The notes: generated by a model from the sequence alone, not told the origin. Counted from the stretch's first letter, positions 20,904 to 33,076 are shown. The stretch: DNA of 64,000 bases from Exophiala sp. HKRS030 (GCA_023897205.1 JAHWDD010000003.1:3599665-3663664), one strand, 5' to 3'. Numbers and translations are program-made.

Positions 20904-22868
20904 ATGTCGACGTTCAGTTCCGTCGTTCGCAAACCCGGCCAGAAAATCGTACCAAAAGCTGCACCGAGGCGAAACATCAATAGGCAGAATGCCAGACCTT
21001 CTGCTGGCCCCTCTCTCACCCCCGAAAGCCATGCACCCAGTCCAGGATTAGAATCAACGGGACATGCGTCTGAGAATGAAGAGACGGCAGTATCAACATA
21101 TCAAAATGATGCGCTACAATCTGCATCTATAACACTTTCCAACCCAACACCTCCTGCCACCGCGTTGAGATCTACTCCAGATGGTATCTCCGACACGGGC
21201 CCGTCTGTTACTGTCGAAGTTTATCCACCCAAACTTTATGGCCAGGGCATCACTATTGTTCCAAGCCAGGCGAATGTCGATCGCGATGAACAGGATGTCA
21301 TACCCACGATCACCGCATCCACAATCCATTCTACAAGATCCAAACCCAGACCCACCAATGAACCAACGCCAGCTTTGTCAGAAGCATCTACACCAGAAAT
21401 AGATGCCACCGAAGACAGCGGTTCTCCAGACGGTCCAAGAAAGAGGCAGAAGACAGCACAAGAGGACCGCGGTGCAAGCAGTCAGCCCCGAGAGACTTCC
21501 ACTTTATCCGAGAATCTGACATCAATCCTTCGAAGCAGTCCTCGCCTACGACGTAGTGAGTCACGTACTTCAGACGCACTCTTACAAGATGCGACATCCC
21601 AAGCAGCGGCAGTCTCCGAGTTGGCAAATTCGATCGCCAATAGCGCAAGATCTATACGCAGCATACCTCATGTCACAAATGCTATCGATGCTGAAGAAGA
21701 CGCAGAAGAGGAACAGGACGGGCTAGACACGTCGGTTCGGTCTCGGAGGAGGAAGTCTCGGAAGAGAGCTATCGAAGATCTTGCGCGGGGCGTCATTGAA
21801 GACGATATAAGTCGAGGTCGCCGTAATTCGCGGAAATCCACACCTGAGAATGGAGAAAACATGCAGACAGATCCAAATACCTCGATGAGTGCATTGGCTC
21901 GTGATCCGCCCCGAGTTGGCAAGAAATCCGAGACAGAGAAGTTGTTGCAGGAGAACTGGGCTGAGATCAGACAGCGCAGGAAGGAGGATATTGAACGTCG
22001 ACGTGAGGCCGCAGGGAAAGGCCGACATGGTGGCAGACAAGAGCTCGTAACCACAACTGTGACGGAGGCTCTCCCTGTCCCGCAACAAATTATTGTCAAT
22101 GGTCAGATTGTGGTGGCAGCTGAGTCGAGAGAAATCGCTTTTGGTGCTGATGTGGAAAGAGCGGTTATCGAAGACGCATCAGCTGCTCGCGATGACGACA
22201 GAATATACAGGTATGTTAACCAAGGGACTGTAGGGAAGCATGCAGGTCTTCGACGGGGCACCAAGTGGGACGACGAAAAGACAGAACTCTTTTACAAAGG
22301 ACTTCGGTGGTTTGGAACCGATTTCGGCATGATCGCCAATTTCTTCCCACAACTTGACAGACGACAGGTGAAGTTGAAATATCTCATAGAGCTACGCGCG
22401 GATGGCCCAAGGGTGAAGCGTTCAGTGGATGCCAAGGAACCAGTGAACATGGAAGAATATGCGAGCATGACAGAACATGACTTGGTGGACCCCGTGGCTC
22501 TACAAGCAGAACTTGACGCCGAGGAGAAAAGGTTGCGAGACGAAGACGAGCAACGACGACGCGACGAAGGCCTTATCGATTCACATGAACCTGATCTAGC
22601 GGACGTTGCACTTCCCAGCACTGAGATAGGCGATGGTGAAGTGATGCCACGGGGAGATGGCCACGAGCTTGGCCCTAGAGATCGCCTTTCAGCCATTGCA
22701 GATCAAGTGCTTCCAAATGCTGCTAGCAAAAAGAGGCAGCAACAGCAGCAGCAAGCTAGGCGACAAACGAAGGAATCGGTCGGCCGTGGTAGACAGAGTA
22801 AAAAGGGGCGACGACCAGTCGAAGGAGTTGAAGAGCAAATCGGACCCGTTGGTGAAGTTGGACGGTGA
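20904..22868 (+). CDS. bdp1: Transcription factor TFIIIB subunit Bdp1 (B'')
   Basis: Bdp1 is the SANT-domain subunit of TFIIIB, needed for RNA polymerase III initiation. One exon from the ATG at 20904 gives 654 residues starting MSTFSSVVRKPGQKIVPK, a family-like N-terminus. The middle is low complexity and charged. The SANT core is at about residues 450-500, with RGTKWDDEKTELFYKGLRWF, then GTDFGMIANFFPQLDRRQVK and LKYLIELR. The C-terminus is basic and ends just at a GTGAGC sequence: the TGA stop overlaps a possible splice donor at 22865. An alternative join to an acceptor near 22921 would only change the last few residues. It is convergent with ureF. Confidence 0.9.
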   Translation: MSTFSSVVRKPGQKIVPKAAPRRNINRQNARPSAGPSLTPESHAPSPGLESTGHASENEETAVSTYQNDALQSASITLSNPTPPATALRSTPDGISDTGPSVTVEVYPPKLYGQGITIVPSQANVDRDEQDVIPTITASTIHSTRSKPRPTNEPTPALSEASTPEIDATEDSGSPDGPRKRQKTAQEDRGASSQPRETSTLSENLTSILRSSPRLRRSESRTSDALLQDATSQAAAVSELANSIANSARSIRSIPHVTNAIDAEEDAEEEQDGLDTSVRSRRRKSRKRAIEDLARGVIEDDISRGRRNSRKSTPENGENMQTDPNTSMSALARDPPRVGKKSETEKLLQENWAEIRQRRKEDIERRREAAGKGRHGGRQELVTTTVTEALPVPQQIIVNGQIVVAAESREIAFGADVERAVIEDASAARDDDRIYRYVNQGTVGKHAGLRRGTKWDDEKTELFYKGLRWFGTDFGMIANFFPQLDRRQVKLKYLIELRADGPRVKRSVDAKEPVNMEEYASMTEHDLVDPVALQAELDAEEKRLRDEDEQRRRDEGLIDSHEPDLADVALPSTEIGDGEVMPRGDGHELGPRDRLSAIADQVLPNAASKKRQQQQQQARRQTKESVGRGRQSKKGRRPVEGVEEQIGPVGEVGR

Positions 22869-23088
22869 GCTGACTTGGCCGAGAGACCGCTATTTGAAAT
22901 CATTGAGATATGCTGTGATCAGTCAGTGGAAATTCCCTGGATGATGACTTCGGCCTATGTGCTGCAATGATATATCAATCCTGACACCTGGCTCAAGTAG
23001 CCATGAAATAAAAACTCCTTGTAAGCCGTGAGGAAAGCCAGCATCTACCTGCCAAAGGACCGATTGTCCTCGCCCCCCCTTTCTAGTA

Positions 23089-24059
23089 TCATGAATTAAA
23101 GATCCGACTGTACAACAACTCATGCCTACCCACCCACAAGTCCATAGTTGGGACTACTTGACCAGCATCTTCTGGCCTCAACCTCCACACCTTCTCCAAG
23201 ACCCCCGTATCAAGTCCTGAACACCTTTCCCCGCCAATACCGTTTGCGCCATGTAAGGCCCCATGACAGAAGCCCTGACAGCGGCGCTCACCACAGCCTT
23301 GGCATGATTCAGTAGAAACAGATACGCCGCCTCGTCGAGGTTCAAGCCAAGAGCTAGACAAACAGCGCCCCAGAGCGGCGCAAGATGACCATTGACAATC
23401 GGCAGAGGAGTTGAAGAAATTGCCGCGAGCTTGAGATCACGGCTGAATACCTCAATCGCCGCAATCACATGCTCGTGCGTGCTCTCGAATTGTGTCTGAG
23501 CTGTGCGCGAGAATGCCTTTTCCCACACAGACAGCAAGGCGCGACCTTGAGCAATGCTGGCGCGTCGTGCCACTGTGCATGGTGTCGAGGCGTCGATGTC
23601 GTTATCCAGCTCCATCAGGTCCATGGGATCGCGGAACGCCGCGAGCACATATGGTATCTGCGTATAGGCCACGGACTGAATTGAGAGGGTTAAGAAGTTA
23701 TGGAAAAGACGGAGGGGTGGTGCGGATCCCACAACATGATTAGGGGTAGTGGTGCTATTAGTGTTGCCTAGATTAGCACTGGGAGCTAGTTTATGATGGA
23801 TGAGATATGATTCCAGTCCGCTAGAGTAGGCAAAGGACCCAAGAGGGAGCGCCGAGTCCGAGAGGAGCATGAGATTGTGCAGCGAGGGTGTGATGGGGAG
23901 ATGGATTGGGATCGTGAAGGTCGGAGTGATGGTATCCCCATTGGTGCTTCCCTTGGCTTTTGTGTTTTCTAATTTCTGTAAGATAGATCTGCTTGCTTGT
24001 AGTTGAGCTTCGAGGGTCGCAATGTGTGCCCGCAGTGCGTCGGTGTCGTTGGTATCCAT
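23089..24059 (-). CDS. ureF: Urease accessory protein UreF, with a one-base frame break near the C-terminus
   Basis: UreF works with UreD and UreG to load nickel into urease. One exon starts at 24059. The N-terminus is a short coiled-coil-like helix. The UreF core follows: LMLLSDSALPLGSFAYSSGL with ESYL, the segment SIQSVAYTQIPYVLAAF, NGHLAPLWGAVCLALGL and ASVMGPYMAQ. In the first frame the protein stops at 23178 after GVQDLIRG. The family C-terminus, DAGQVVPTMDLWVGRHELLY then SRIFNS, is found one frame over and ends at 23089. The switch falls at five C on the plus strand (23202-23206); one more base there gives a continuous 323-residue protein. No intron fits. Either an undercall or a recent lesion. 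Confidence 0.9.
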
Positions 24060-24468
24060 GATTTATTAAAGAAGCATGTTTGGAGACTGCTTCTGTCTAA
24101 GATGGACTGATATATGTCGAGGCTTCATCTGACTTCCGAATCCAACAATGATGAGTAAGGCATAACGCTGCGTGATGGTCTATTGCCAGACATGACTTGT
24201 TTAGACTATCGTAGTCAAGTCATTGGGTGGAGCATTATGCGTGGTCAGTCGCCAGATCTTGCTACTGTGGAGAATCAATTCTGTATAAGGCCGAAATAGG
24301 CTAGCCCTGTCGATTCCCCAAAATGTGCTTTTTTGTCGACATCATCATTTCCATTTCCATGACTGGTCAGCATCTCACTTAGCAGAGCCATTCCCTCAAC
24401 GGCTGATATGGAGTGAAGCAAATCTCCCTTTCTTCTACCACTCCCTGTCCTCTGCGCACACCCTCAGA
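24060..24468. other. Divergent promoter of ureF and coq8
   Basis: The interval lies between two divergent start codons. The coq8 frame is open to 24325 but has no ATG upstream of 24469. I see no specific element. Confidence 0.4.
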
Positions 24469-26898
24469 ATGTCCGGCAAACGAGTCCTCGATGCTTTAGC
24501 CCTGCTCCACGCATCTCGCAAGGTCGCTGCAAAGCACTTTGACATTCGACTGTCACAGGCCAAGCTATACGCTCAAACATCGTCGATAGTCAAGGCCATA
24601 CGAACCCAAGCCCCTCCTGTAGTTGCAGCCGCCGCCTCACGCTTTGCATCCTCCTCTCAATCCCCTCCCAATTCAACCAGAGAAGGTATCCGACAAGATC
24701 ACTTCTACAACCGCTCCGAGGAGAACTCGTCTCAAGATGAAACGGGAGCAGAAGATTTGGATATTGAACAGGCAACAGCAGAAAGATCTCCTCTACCAGA
24801 TGGAACGATTCCTCCAAAAGACAGCCCAGTAGGTCAAGCAGCCACTGACGGTATCACCTCAAACACAAGACCAATTGGAGAACCACCACAGAGCCCAGTA
24901 GGTGCCGACGCCCAAGACCACCTTTCAGTTCACGCTTCCAAACAATCCACAATTCCCACACCCACAACCTCGCCTCTTTCACCCGAACAAGCCCGCCGAC
25001 TCCAACGACAGCACGAAGATCAAATTCCGTCCACGAGCGCCGAACCACCAGCTTCAGAGAGCTCCAGCCAGGAATTCGGTGTTGATCAAGAACAAGACGT
25101 CTTCTATCAACCTCCTGGTATTTCCAAACCCGTTCTTTCCGCCTTGCCACGAGTCCGTGTGCCTAAGACAGAGAATGACATTCAAGAAGGAGACTCCCAC
25201 ATTCCACCAGGAATCAATGCCGACGTCTACTATTCTGGAGCCAAAGGACAAGATAGTGATCCAACGGAAGAACAGCTATCTCAATTATTCCACAGTCCCA
25301 AAAATGCAAAGATGTTCGGCCTCAAGGCTAAATATGCCCCAAGAGGTGTTGGAGATGGAGCAGGGATTCGCAAGTTCCACACATTGAGAGCTTTGCAGGA
25401 TAAATCATCGGATACTGACGCGCAGAGCATCAAGCAATTAGCGGCAGATATCGGCAGAGATGCTCAACGGCAAAGTGTATGTCTACACCAAAGATCTATC
25501 AATTGAGATGATATCAACTGATCCAACTGACAGATGTAGACACCACAAAACCCACCCCTACAGTCTCAACCGTATCAAATGCGCGAATCAAAAGTCCCCT
25601 CATCTCGAGTCTCCCGACTCTTCGAATACGGTGGACTTGCCGCATCCATGGCGTTCGGCGCTGTAAGCGAAAGCATTACTCGAACCGGCGGATCTGGACC
25701 CGAAGGGGGCTCTTTGATCCTCAGCGCCGCGAACATGGAACGCCTTGTGGCCAAATTATCCAAGATGCGAGGCGCCGCGCTGAAACTGGGACAGATGATG
25801 AGTTTTCAGGACGCGAAGCTTCTGCCCAAACCTATCCATGAAGTTCTGCAGCGAGTTCAGGACAGTGCGGACTACATGCCTGCCTCACAGAGAGATGCAG
25901 TCATCGCGAATGACTTGGGACCGAATTGGCGAGATCTGTTCTCGGAATTTGACGAACGACCCATGGCAGCGGCCTCGATCGGTCAGGTTCACGGTGCCGT
26001 GCTCAAGTCCGGACAGAGGGTGGCCGTCAAGGTGCAATACCCTGGCGTCGCTGATTCCATTTCTTCAGACCTGAATAATCTCTCTTTACTGCTGACGGCG
26101 TCCCGCTTACTGCCGAAAGGACTGTATCTCGATAAGACCATTGCGAATGCTAGGACCGAGCTGGCATGGGAATGCGACTATGTGCGTGAAGCCGAAGGAG
26201 CACGCAAGTTTCAAGATCTACTCGCAGATGAGACCGACATATTCACAGTTCCTAAGATCTTCTCCGAAGGGTCTGGAAAGCAAGTCCTGACTATGGAGAG
26301 GATGGACGGCGTGGCAGTCACAAAGGTGCAGAACTTCACGCAAGAACAAAAGGACTGGATCGGCACTCAGATTTTGCGACTGTGTTTGAGAGAAATCACC
26401 GAATTTCGCTACATGCAGACGGATCCGAACTGGACGAATTTTCTGTACAATTCAAAAACGAATAAGTTGGAATTGCTGGATTTTGGAGCATCTCGAGAAT
26501 TCGACGCCAAGTTTGTGGATTTATACACGAGAGTATTGGAGGCAGCAGCCCGCGAAGATCGCAAGAGCTGTGTCGACTATTCTATTCAATTGGGATATCT
26601 TACCGGGTACGAATCTAAGGTCATGACGAAGGCTCATGTGGATTCGGTCATGACTCTGGCGGAACCTTTTATGGACTGGGCACCGGACGTGTATGACTTT
26701 CAGGGTCAGACTATTACGGATCGAGTTCGAGAATTGATTCCTATCATGTTGAGAGAACGACTGGCTCCACCACCAGAAGAGACATATAGTCTGCATCGCA
26801 AATTGAGCGGGGCATTCTTACTTTGTGCGAGACTGGGCAGCCGGGTGAAATGCAAGGATCTATTTCAATCCGCTCTGGTCAAGGCTGGATTGCGGTGA
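24469..26898 (+). CDS. coq8: Coq8/ADCK3-type atypical kinase of ubiquinone biosynthesis
   Basis: Coq8 is the ABC1/UbiB-family ATPase of the mitochondrial matrix side of the inner membrane that supports the coenzyme Q synthome. Exons 24469-25476 and 25540-26898 join in frame to 788 residues. The N-terminus (MSGKRVLDALALLHASRKVA) is basic and suits mitochondrial import. A long low-complexity linker holds a repeated PGI-x-x-DVFY/DVYY motif. The kinase-like part begins at RESKVPSSR. The KxGQ motif is in RGAALKLGQMMSF, the alanine-rich loop is AAASIGQVHG, the ATP lysine is in VAVKVQYPG, and the catalytic and metal motifs are QTDPNWTNFL and LLDFGASREF. The acceptor at 25539 was chosen because the nearer AG at 25533 leads into a stop. 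It is convergent with the next gene, 26 bp apart. Confidence 0.93.
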
Positions 26899-26924
26899 TT
26901 CTGGGTGAGCTCTGTTGTATCATT

Positions 26925-27666
26925 TCAGAAAACGGAATCATCGTCTTCTTCTTCACTATGCTCCAGGATAGTCTCTTGGGACAAGCCTAGAGCTTTGGAA
27001 GAGGGGCCGAGACTGCCTGGACTCAAAGGACCCAAGGGGCTAGAGGGACCGGAAAGAGGGATCTTCCTGGCCTCTCGAACAACCTCTTGTATCAATGGCT
27101 GCGAGGCTAATAGCCTGGCTTGGACGGCTAGGGATTCCTGCTCTTGGGTCTGAGTCTGTCTCTTTTTCTCCTCTCTTGCTTTTCTGTACGATACTGCGTC
27201 ATGGCCTTTTGCGGGTATGGACTTGAGGTTCGGGTTGTACCTGGATGATGAAGAGGGCTTTCGGTCAAGACGAAAAACTAGGATGAATATGCGCATGGTG
27301 AAATGTAAAAGGAGGCCGAGAAGAAGTCCGACCAGGACGGCGCTACCGAGGAAATACCATAGCGGCTGCAGGAGAAGAACACCAATGGTCAGCTGGTGGA
27401 GGGGAATTGCTCGAGTGTGGTACCCCTACCTCGAAGCGTGTAAAAACGCGCCATGGAATAGTCAAAAAGTCGACGAGCAGTCGTCCAATGTATATAAAAG
27501 GTGTCGACAGCAAGACCAAAATGTACAACAGTGCCTTGACAAGCAAGAATATCGGGTAAACAATGTAGTAGAGGACGACAGTCGTTACGGCCAACCACCT
27601 AGGGTGCGTGGCAGAGGGAGTGAGGTTGTCGACCACCGCGTCGGCGGCGATGATGGTCTCCGTCAT
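26925..27666 (-). CDS. Small two-helix membrane protein, conserved-looking, unknown function
   Basis: Two exons, 27666-27430 and 27365-26925, join at a phase-0 intron to 225 residues. The first part holds a hydrophobic stretch at about residues 27-60 (VVLYYIVYPIFLLVKALLY and onward). The second exon starts with another helix (WYFLGSAVLVGLLLGLLLHF), then turns soluble, basic and Ser/Pro-rich, and ends in an acidic EEEDDDSVF. The layout suggests a membrane protein with both ends of the helical part short and a cytosolic tail. I do not recognise a named family. Confidence 0.75.
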
Positions 27667-29286
27667 GTCGGCGTGGTCGAGGAGGTTGTCATGGTTCGAG
27701 GTTCAGGATTTTGTTGTTGATCGCGGGTTCAGGGTCGATCGTTGATGGTTGGTGTGGAGACCTGAATGCGTCGATGTGAACGTGGTGTGGTGGTATTGGC
27801 GAGAATCTCCTCGCGTCGATGGGTTTGTGTTACATGTACTTTGCGCATCGAAGTTAGGAAAGTTGAGGGAGGCCGGACGTGTGGATGAACAATGTGGTCA
27901 ATGTGCTTGATTCTAGTTAACTAGTTAGCGTTGGCTTGCTGGGGCATGCGAGATAGCCGAGACGGAGGGCGCAGGCACCTAGCTAGGGAGTTAAGCAGGT
28001 GCACGGAACAATGGACAATGGAGAATGGACATTTACATACAGAGTAGGTACTGGTGTTTGGTGTGGTGGTGGTGGTGCCTGACTTGGCGGGTCGAGGCGC
28101 CCGGAAATATCTGCCGTCTGGGCACCTCGAGGCCCTTTTTGGCCTGGGAGTGGGACGAAACCAGGGGATTTAGTTAGTGCTGGGGACGAGGGGTTTAGGC
28201 GGGGTGAGTTGCTGCCTATGTCGTAACGACTTGGGCATAACTGTATGGACTCAGGCACCTGGGCACCTACTTGGTAACCCTAAGTCAAGTGTTTGGTACC
28301 TAAATCTACCCAGAAGAACGTGAACTCTTGGTCTTTTCAAGACCGTAAAGCACCTGTCAGCATGCTGTATCCAAGTCACCTATGTACCCCAGGATGCTAA
28401 TAGTTGCTAGTTAGTCATGTACTTAGTTGGTTTTCAGCCCGCAGAGGTTACTTCTCACTTTCTAGGTATTATTACCTAAGTAAGGCACTGTAAGGTGACA
28501 GGTCACGACAGGTCACTCCATGTCTATTATACAGGATTTATTGTTGTCAACTTATCATCCATCTCCGTCGGCATTTTCAACCGCAACAATCGGTTAATCA
28601 GTTAATCAGTCAATCAGTTAATCAATTCCTTCAACTTACCACGGAACTTCCTCTCCCGTTCTATACAATCACTCCTCTACTGCACAGTCTCTACTCCGTA
28701 GTCTCCAGTCTCTAGTCACCTAACCAGTCTATCTTTCTGTCTGTCTCTCTCTGTCTCCACTACTCCCTATCTCGTCTACCAACGTCACTCATTTGACCTC
28801 TCGCGCTTCTTCTTCTTCTCTTCAAGCTTCCTCGACTTTCCTTCTTGCCCACATCCTCCCTTTTGTCTCCATCATCACCACAACTTGGGCCTGACTCCCA
28901 ACTCCAGAGTCCAAAAGCCACAATCCACCCTATCTATCCCCACGAATGCTAATCTATCTGGAGCCCACTAAATTCTCCTCGGATTTCCTGTCTCCTTGAT
29001 ACTCCGCCACTCCATCACCCCGTCATCCCGTCACCCCAACACCCACCCGTTGACCACCACAGCCATCACCGTCGTCAACACCAATAACCAACCTCCCGCC
29101 TTCTCGCCCTTCGACATCCACCGCACGTGCTGCACCACCGATTCAATTTTTCACATGCTGAGCTAGTTACCTTTCAGTCTTGACACAATCCACCAGGTTT
29201 ACGCCTCTTTGCTCATTGCTCATTGCTCAAACCCGCAAGCCTCAAGTCTCGAGTCCCCACTCGTCCACTTTGGTCCTTTATCCATC
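27667..29286. other. Intergenic region with long pyrimidine-rich leader
   Basis: No gene is supported. 27900-28500 carries scattered CACCTAG, GGTACCTA and TTACCTAAG words like those near 9.1 kb. A tandem octamer lies at 28593-28624. From 28640 to 29280 the strand is strongly C/T-rich, as expected of a fungal promoter and 5' leader for the AMPK beta gene. Confidence 0.45.
28593..28624. repeat. Tandem octamer, four copies of GTTAATCA
   Basis: Four consecutive 8-bp units are present, GTTAATCA, GTTAATCA, GTCAATCA and GTTAATCA, with one mismatch in the third. It lies about 670 bp upstream of the AMPK beta start codon. It may be a simple microsatellite or a tandem factor site. Confidence 0.85.
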
Positions 29287-30993
29287 ATGGGCAATCAACA
29301 GTCAAATGAAAAATCCTCCACTCCCTCGAGATCCAACACTCTTCATGCTGAAAAGGATCGAGACCGCGATCGCAAGGTCAATCGGAGGGTTTCACTACAA
29401 GCTCTTTCCCATGCGAGATCAAGTCCAGTCGATCCTTCCGCTTCTCAAGAAATAGCCGTTGCCCACACCACCTCTCAACACCTCGACCAACCCGCCTTAC
29501 ATCAATACTTACAAAACACATCATCTCCAGAACAGTATGCAAGAGTCGGCAAGATAATCGAGAGGTCCGCCTCAAGGTCAAAACGAGATCCAAAACCCGA
29601 CTCACCCTCTCAACGTCAATCCCCTTCTCAATCACAGTCCCAGTCGCAATCCCAGTCTGCCGTCGCAGTTCCACAAACCTCAAACCCCATGGCTGTTCCC
29701 GCCTCGAGAAGCAAGCAGGACACCTTTGACGAAAGGCTGGAGGAACAGCGCAATGCCTATGTTGACCGGAGATACACTCCAGTTGCCCGTACTCGCCCAC
29801 CCAGACTTCCTCTTCCCATCGCAGATGTCTCAATTCCCGAGTCGCCAACTCTCTTACCAGTCGACAAAGGAAACTCCGACGTTCCCATCTTTGACACAGA
29901 TGACCCCCTCTCACCCATCGAGCCAAACCTCCGCAGGAGGAGTTCCATGCTGAGTCAAACCACAACCGAAGAAGATGTCGGAGATGAATTACAACCTTTT
30001 GCTCAAGATGTCACCCAGACTCTACCTACTGTCATAGAGTGGAATCATCCTGGTCACAAAGTCTATGTTACTGGTACTTTTGCCAATTGGGAAAAGAAAT
30101 ACAGACTCCATCCAAGGTCGGTCAATATCCGAATCTCTTTGTTTGATTTTTTCCCAGTCTTTCTGCTTCGAGTTACCATGTCCACCTATGCATAGAGTCG
30201 ACCTACAATTCCTTCTGGACTTTACTGGGTTATGTCTGCCTCGTTGCGGGCATGTTATCCCCATGCTGCATTCACGTGCTGACCATCTTTTACAGAAAAA
30301 ATGCTCCTGGAATGTTCACAACCATCAATCTTCCTTCGGGGACACATCATCTCAAATTCGTTGTCGATGGGGAAATGGTCACTAGCCCTTCATTGCCCAC
30401 TGCCGTCGATTTCAACAATTTCCTGGTCAATTATATCGAAATCGCGACCGAGGACTTTTCAAAACCCAGACGAGAAAGTGCTCAACATGGTCAAAAAGGC
30501 ACATCTGGTCTCTCAACCGAAGATCAAGATCAATCTCGTTCAGAAACCCAATCTCCTGCCGAGTCTGATACTGATTCTCTACATGCCGAGGAAATCCCTC
30601 CCGGAGACTTTCGTCAAATCATTCCTCAGGCTTTACTTGATATCGAATTACCCGAAGATGATCCGCGATATCAAGCTGCTCAGAGAATTCTCACGGATAT
30701 TCCTGGTCCACCAGCTTTACCTCTTTTCCTCAGCCGTTCCATTCTCAATGGAATTTTACCAGTCAAGGACGATAACAGCGTCTTGACTTTACCCAACCAT
30801 ACTGTTTTGAATCATCTCATGACCAGTAGTGTGAAGAATGGTGTTTTGGCGACCAGTGTAACGACCAGGTACAAGAAGAAAGTGAGTTTACTCTCCATAT
30901 TGTCAACAATGGCTCGCTCTCTAACATGGCTCTTGGTAGTATGTGACGACAATCTCCTTCAAGCCAGTTCCCAAATTCAAACAAGAATCCTAG
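29287..30993 (+). CDS. AMPK/SNF1 complex beta subunit (Sip2/Gal83 type)
   Basis: The beta subunit scaffolds the SNF1/AMPK kinase that drives carbon derepression. Three exons, 29287-30116, 30296-30881 and 30940-30993, give 489 residues. The start MGNQQSNEKS fits N-myristoylation (Gly2, Ser6), and this start is the first ATG in frame. A long Ser/Gln-rich N-terminus includes SQ repeats (about residues 115-125). The glycogen-binding CBM48 domain (VIEWNHPGHKVYVTGTFANW) is split by the first intron and continues with KNAPGMFTTINLPSGTHHLK. The C-terminal ASC domain has IIPQALLDIELPEDDPRY, HTVLNHLMTSSVKNGVLA and the terminal YVTTISFKPVPK, with the final 17 codons on their own small exon. Confidence 0.93.
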
Positions 30994-31970
30994 ATTTAGC
31001 TTGATTTGCTAGAGCTACATACCCGCTATCTTCCTCGACTTGACTCATGACGTAGTCAATCATCCGTGGGCTTTGATTTTGTAAGATCCAACAGGTGTCA
31101 GATTGTTGACGCAGCATTACACGGTAGTTAGGGTTATGAATAGACATAACTGTTTACTTGTCTGTATGTCTCTGATCGCACCTCAGGAGAAATGGTGTCA
31201 TGTTTAGGGACGAGTCTAGCCACTTTGTCTACAGTTTGAAACTTGAAGGCTTGCTGCTCACTTGAATACATTTATGACGAATTTGCACCTCACACTTCTC
31301 TGGTCGACGGGGAGAAGCTGTTAATGCCATCTCATCTACTCGGAGAGGTTCAGGTGTCAATCGAAAATTTCCATGTTTAAATTTTGTCACATACCTGCGT
31401 CGGTCCTACAAGCCAGAAGAGATTGCATTTAGCAATCCCATACACAAGTACTATATTGTGATCCAATCTCGAATGGTCTGGCACCTCTGATTTATCGCAT
31501 GGTTCACGTGGGACCGCTCTGTATGAGACAACTCAAAGGAGACAGTAGATGCTCACACACACGCAACAGCTACATGGTCCGTGAGTTAGGTAGATACGTA
31601 TGGTGTCTAGTGGAATGTGGTCACCAGCTTTTTCGGCTTTGGAAAGGGAGAGCTAAACAGAGTACAGAATCCCGGAATGTCAAGGCTCGAGGACCCGGTC
31701 CTTTGCCATGAGCGTGATTTCCCCTTCTTGATACTTAAGATGCTGGTTGGCACTATGGAGGAGAAATTAGCACAGATAGAGCAGGGCTTAGTCCAGCGGT
31801 TTAATATTTCCCTGAGAATCCTCTTCCAGGTTTTGCAGTGAAGTCTGGTAAAACGTCAACGACCGCTCGATCAAGCTTATGACAGAGACGGGACATCATC
31901 GACTCAAGGCCAAACACTCGACACTACATCCAGAGTCTAGTTCCATTCTTCTAAATCGCTTCAGCAACGC
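30994..31970. other. Intergenic region between convergent genes
   Basis: Lies between the AMPK beta gene and kae1, both ending here. Open frames at 31499-31841 have no family signature. I see nothing definite. Confidence 0.45.
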
Positions 31971-33076
31971 TCAATCATCCCTCCAGCCCACCCAAACCTC
32001 ATCCGTGCGAAACCTCTGCGTACAGGTACTCTGACCAATATCCCATCCCTTGCACCCGGTCGACGCAAACTCCAACAAGCCCGCATGCGCAATCATGATT
32101 CCATTATCGATGCAAAACCGCTCGTCTGTGGCATACACGTCGCCGCCGCGGTCGCGCGCCATCTGGCCCATCATCTCCTGGATGCGCTCGTTGCACCCGA
32201 CGCCGCCGACGATCAGCACGTCCGACGCGCCCACGTGCGCCATCGCGCGCTCCGTGATTTCCACCAGCATGGCGAAGATGGTTTCTTGCAGCGAGAAGCA
32301 CAGGTCCGACGGCGTGGCCTGGCGTGTGGTTTCAGCTCCCGTGTCTGGGTCAAGCTCTGGGACCAGTAGTGTGCCTTGTTTCATCTGATGCGCCAGCTCG
32401 TCGATGCGCGCGAGGATCCCGAGAACGAGCAGTCCATGCCTTTGACCGCGTAGGGCAGGTCGAGCAGTGCGCGTTCCCGCCCGTTGCTGCCGTCCGTCAA
32501 GCTACGTTTCGCCAGTTGTTCGATGTTGTACCCCGGCGCCGGGTCGTTGGGGATGCCCAGCGTGCGCGCGAACCGGTCTAGACAGTTGCCCACGGCAATG
32601 TCTAGCGTCTCGCCGAAGATCCGGTACCGGTTCGCCGTATACGCGATCACCTGTGTGTTCCCGCCGGATACATACAGCACCACCGGGTTGCTGGCGCCGG
32701 TGATTTCCCGCCCCATCTCGATGTGTCCGACGCAGTGGTTCACCCCGATCAGTGGGATCGACCATAGCAGGGACAGTGTTCGTGCCGCTAGCGCGACAGA
32801 TTGCAGAGGTGCCCCCATCCCGGGCCCTTTGGTGTAGGAGATGCATGAGATGGAGGAGATGGGGATGTTGGCTGTGCGTAGCGCCGAGGCGACGAGGTTG
32901 ACGATGTGGCTGCGATGGTGCAGCGCTGTGTCTTTTGGAAGGAACCCTTGCCCAGGTGGCGAGTGGTATGTGTGCCGGAGGTTGGCCAGGATCGTTGCTG
33001 GCCCGCCTTTTGGCGAGTGTTGGATGATTCCGATCCCGAGTTTGTTGGCGCTGCCTTCGAGGCCGATGGAGATCAT
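31971..33076 (-). CDS. kae1: tRNA N6-adenosine threonylcarbamoyltransferase Kae1 (KEOPS), with a one-base frame break
   Basis: Kae1 is the catalytic subunit of the KEOPS complex that makes t6A37 in ANN-decoding tRNAs. The start at 33076 gives the typical [17 protein letters not shown]. The metal histidines are in HHRSHI, followed by [24 protein letters not shown] and the ATP segment [14 protein letters not shown]. Then come [16 protein letters not shown] and KGMDCSFSG. There the first frame ends in a foreign tail; the expected [12 protein letters not shown] and the C-terminal half ([27 protein letters not shown]) continue one frame over to 31971. The switch is at CCC on the plus strand (32418-32420). 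With one more base the protein is 368 residues. The DNA is noticeably GC-richer than its neighbours from 32140 to 32800. Confidence 0.93.

Noticed and set aside
23190..23240. Intron as the explanation of the ureF frame change
   Set aside because: No donor/acceptor pair preserves both flanks; only a one-base change does.
32050..32388. Plus-strand frames opposite kae1
   Set aside because: They are shadows in GC-rich DNA; kae1 motifs are clear on the minus strand.
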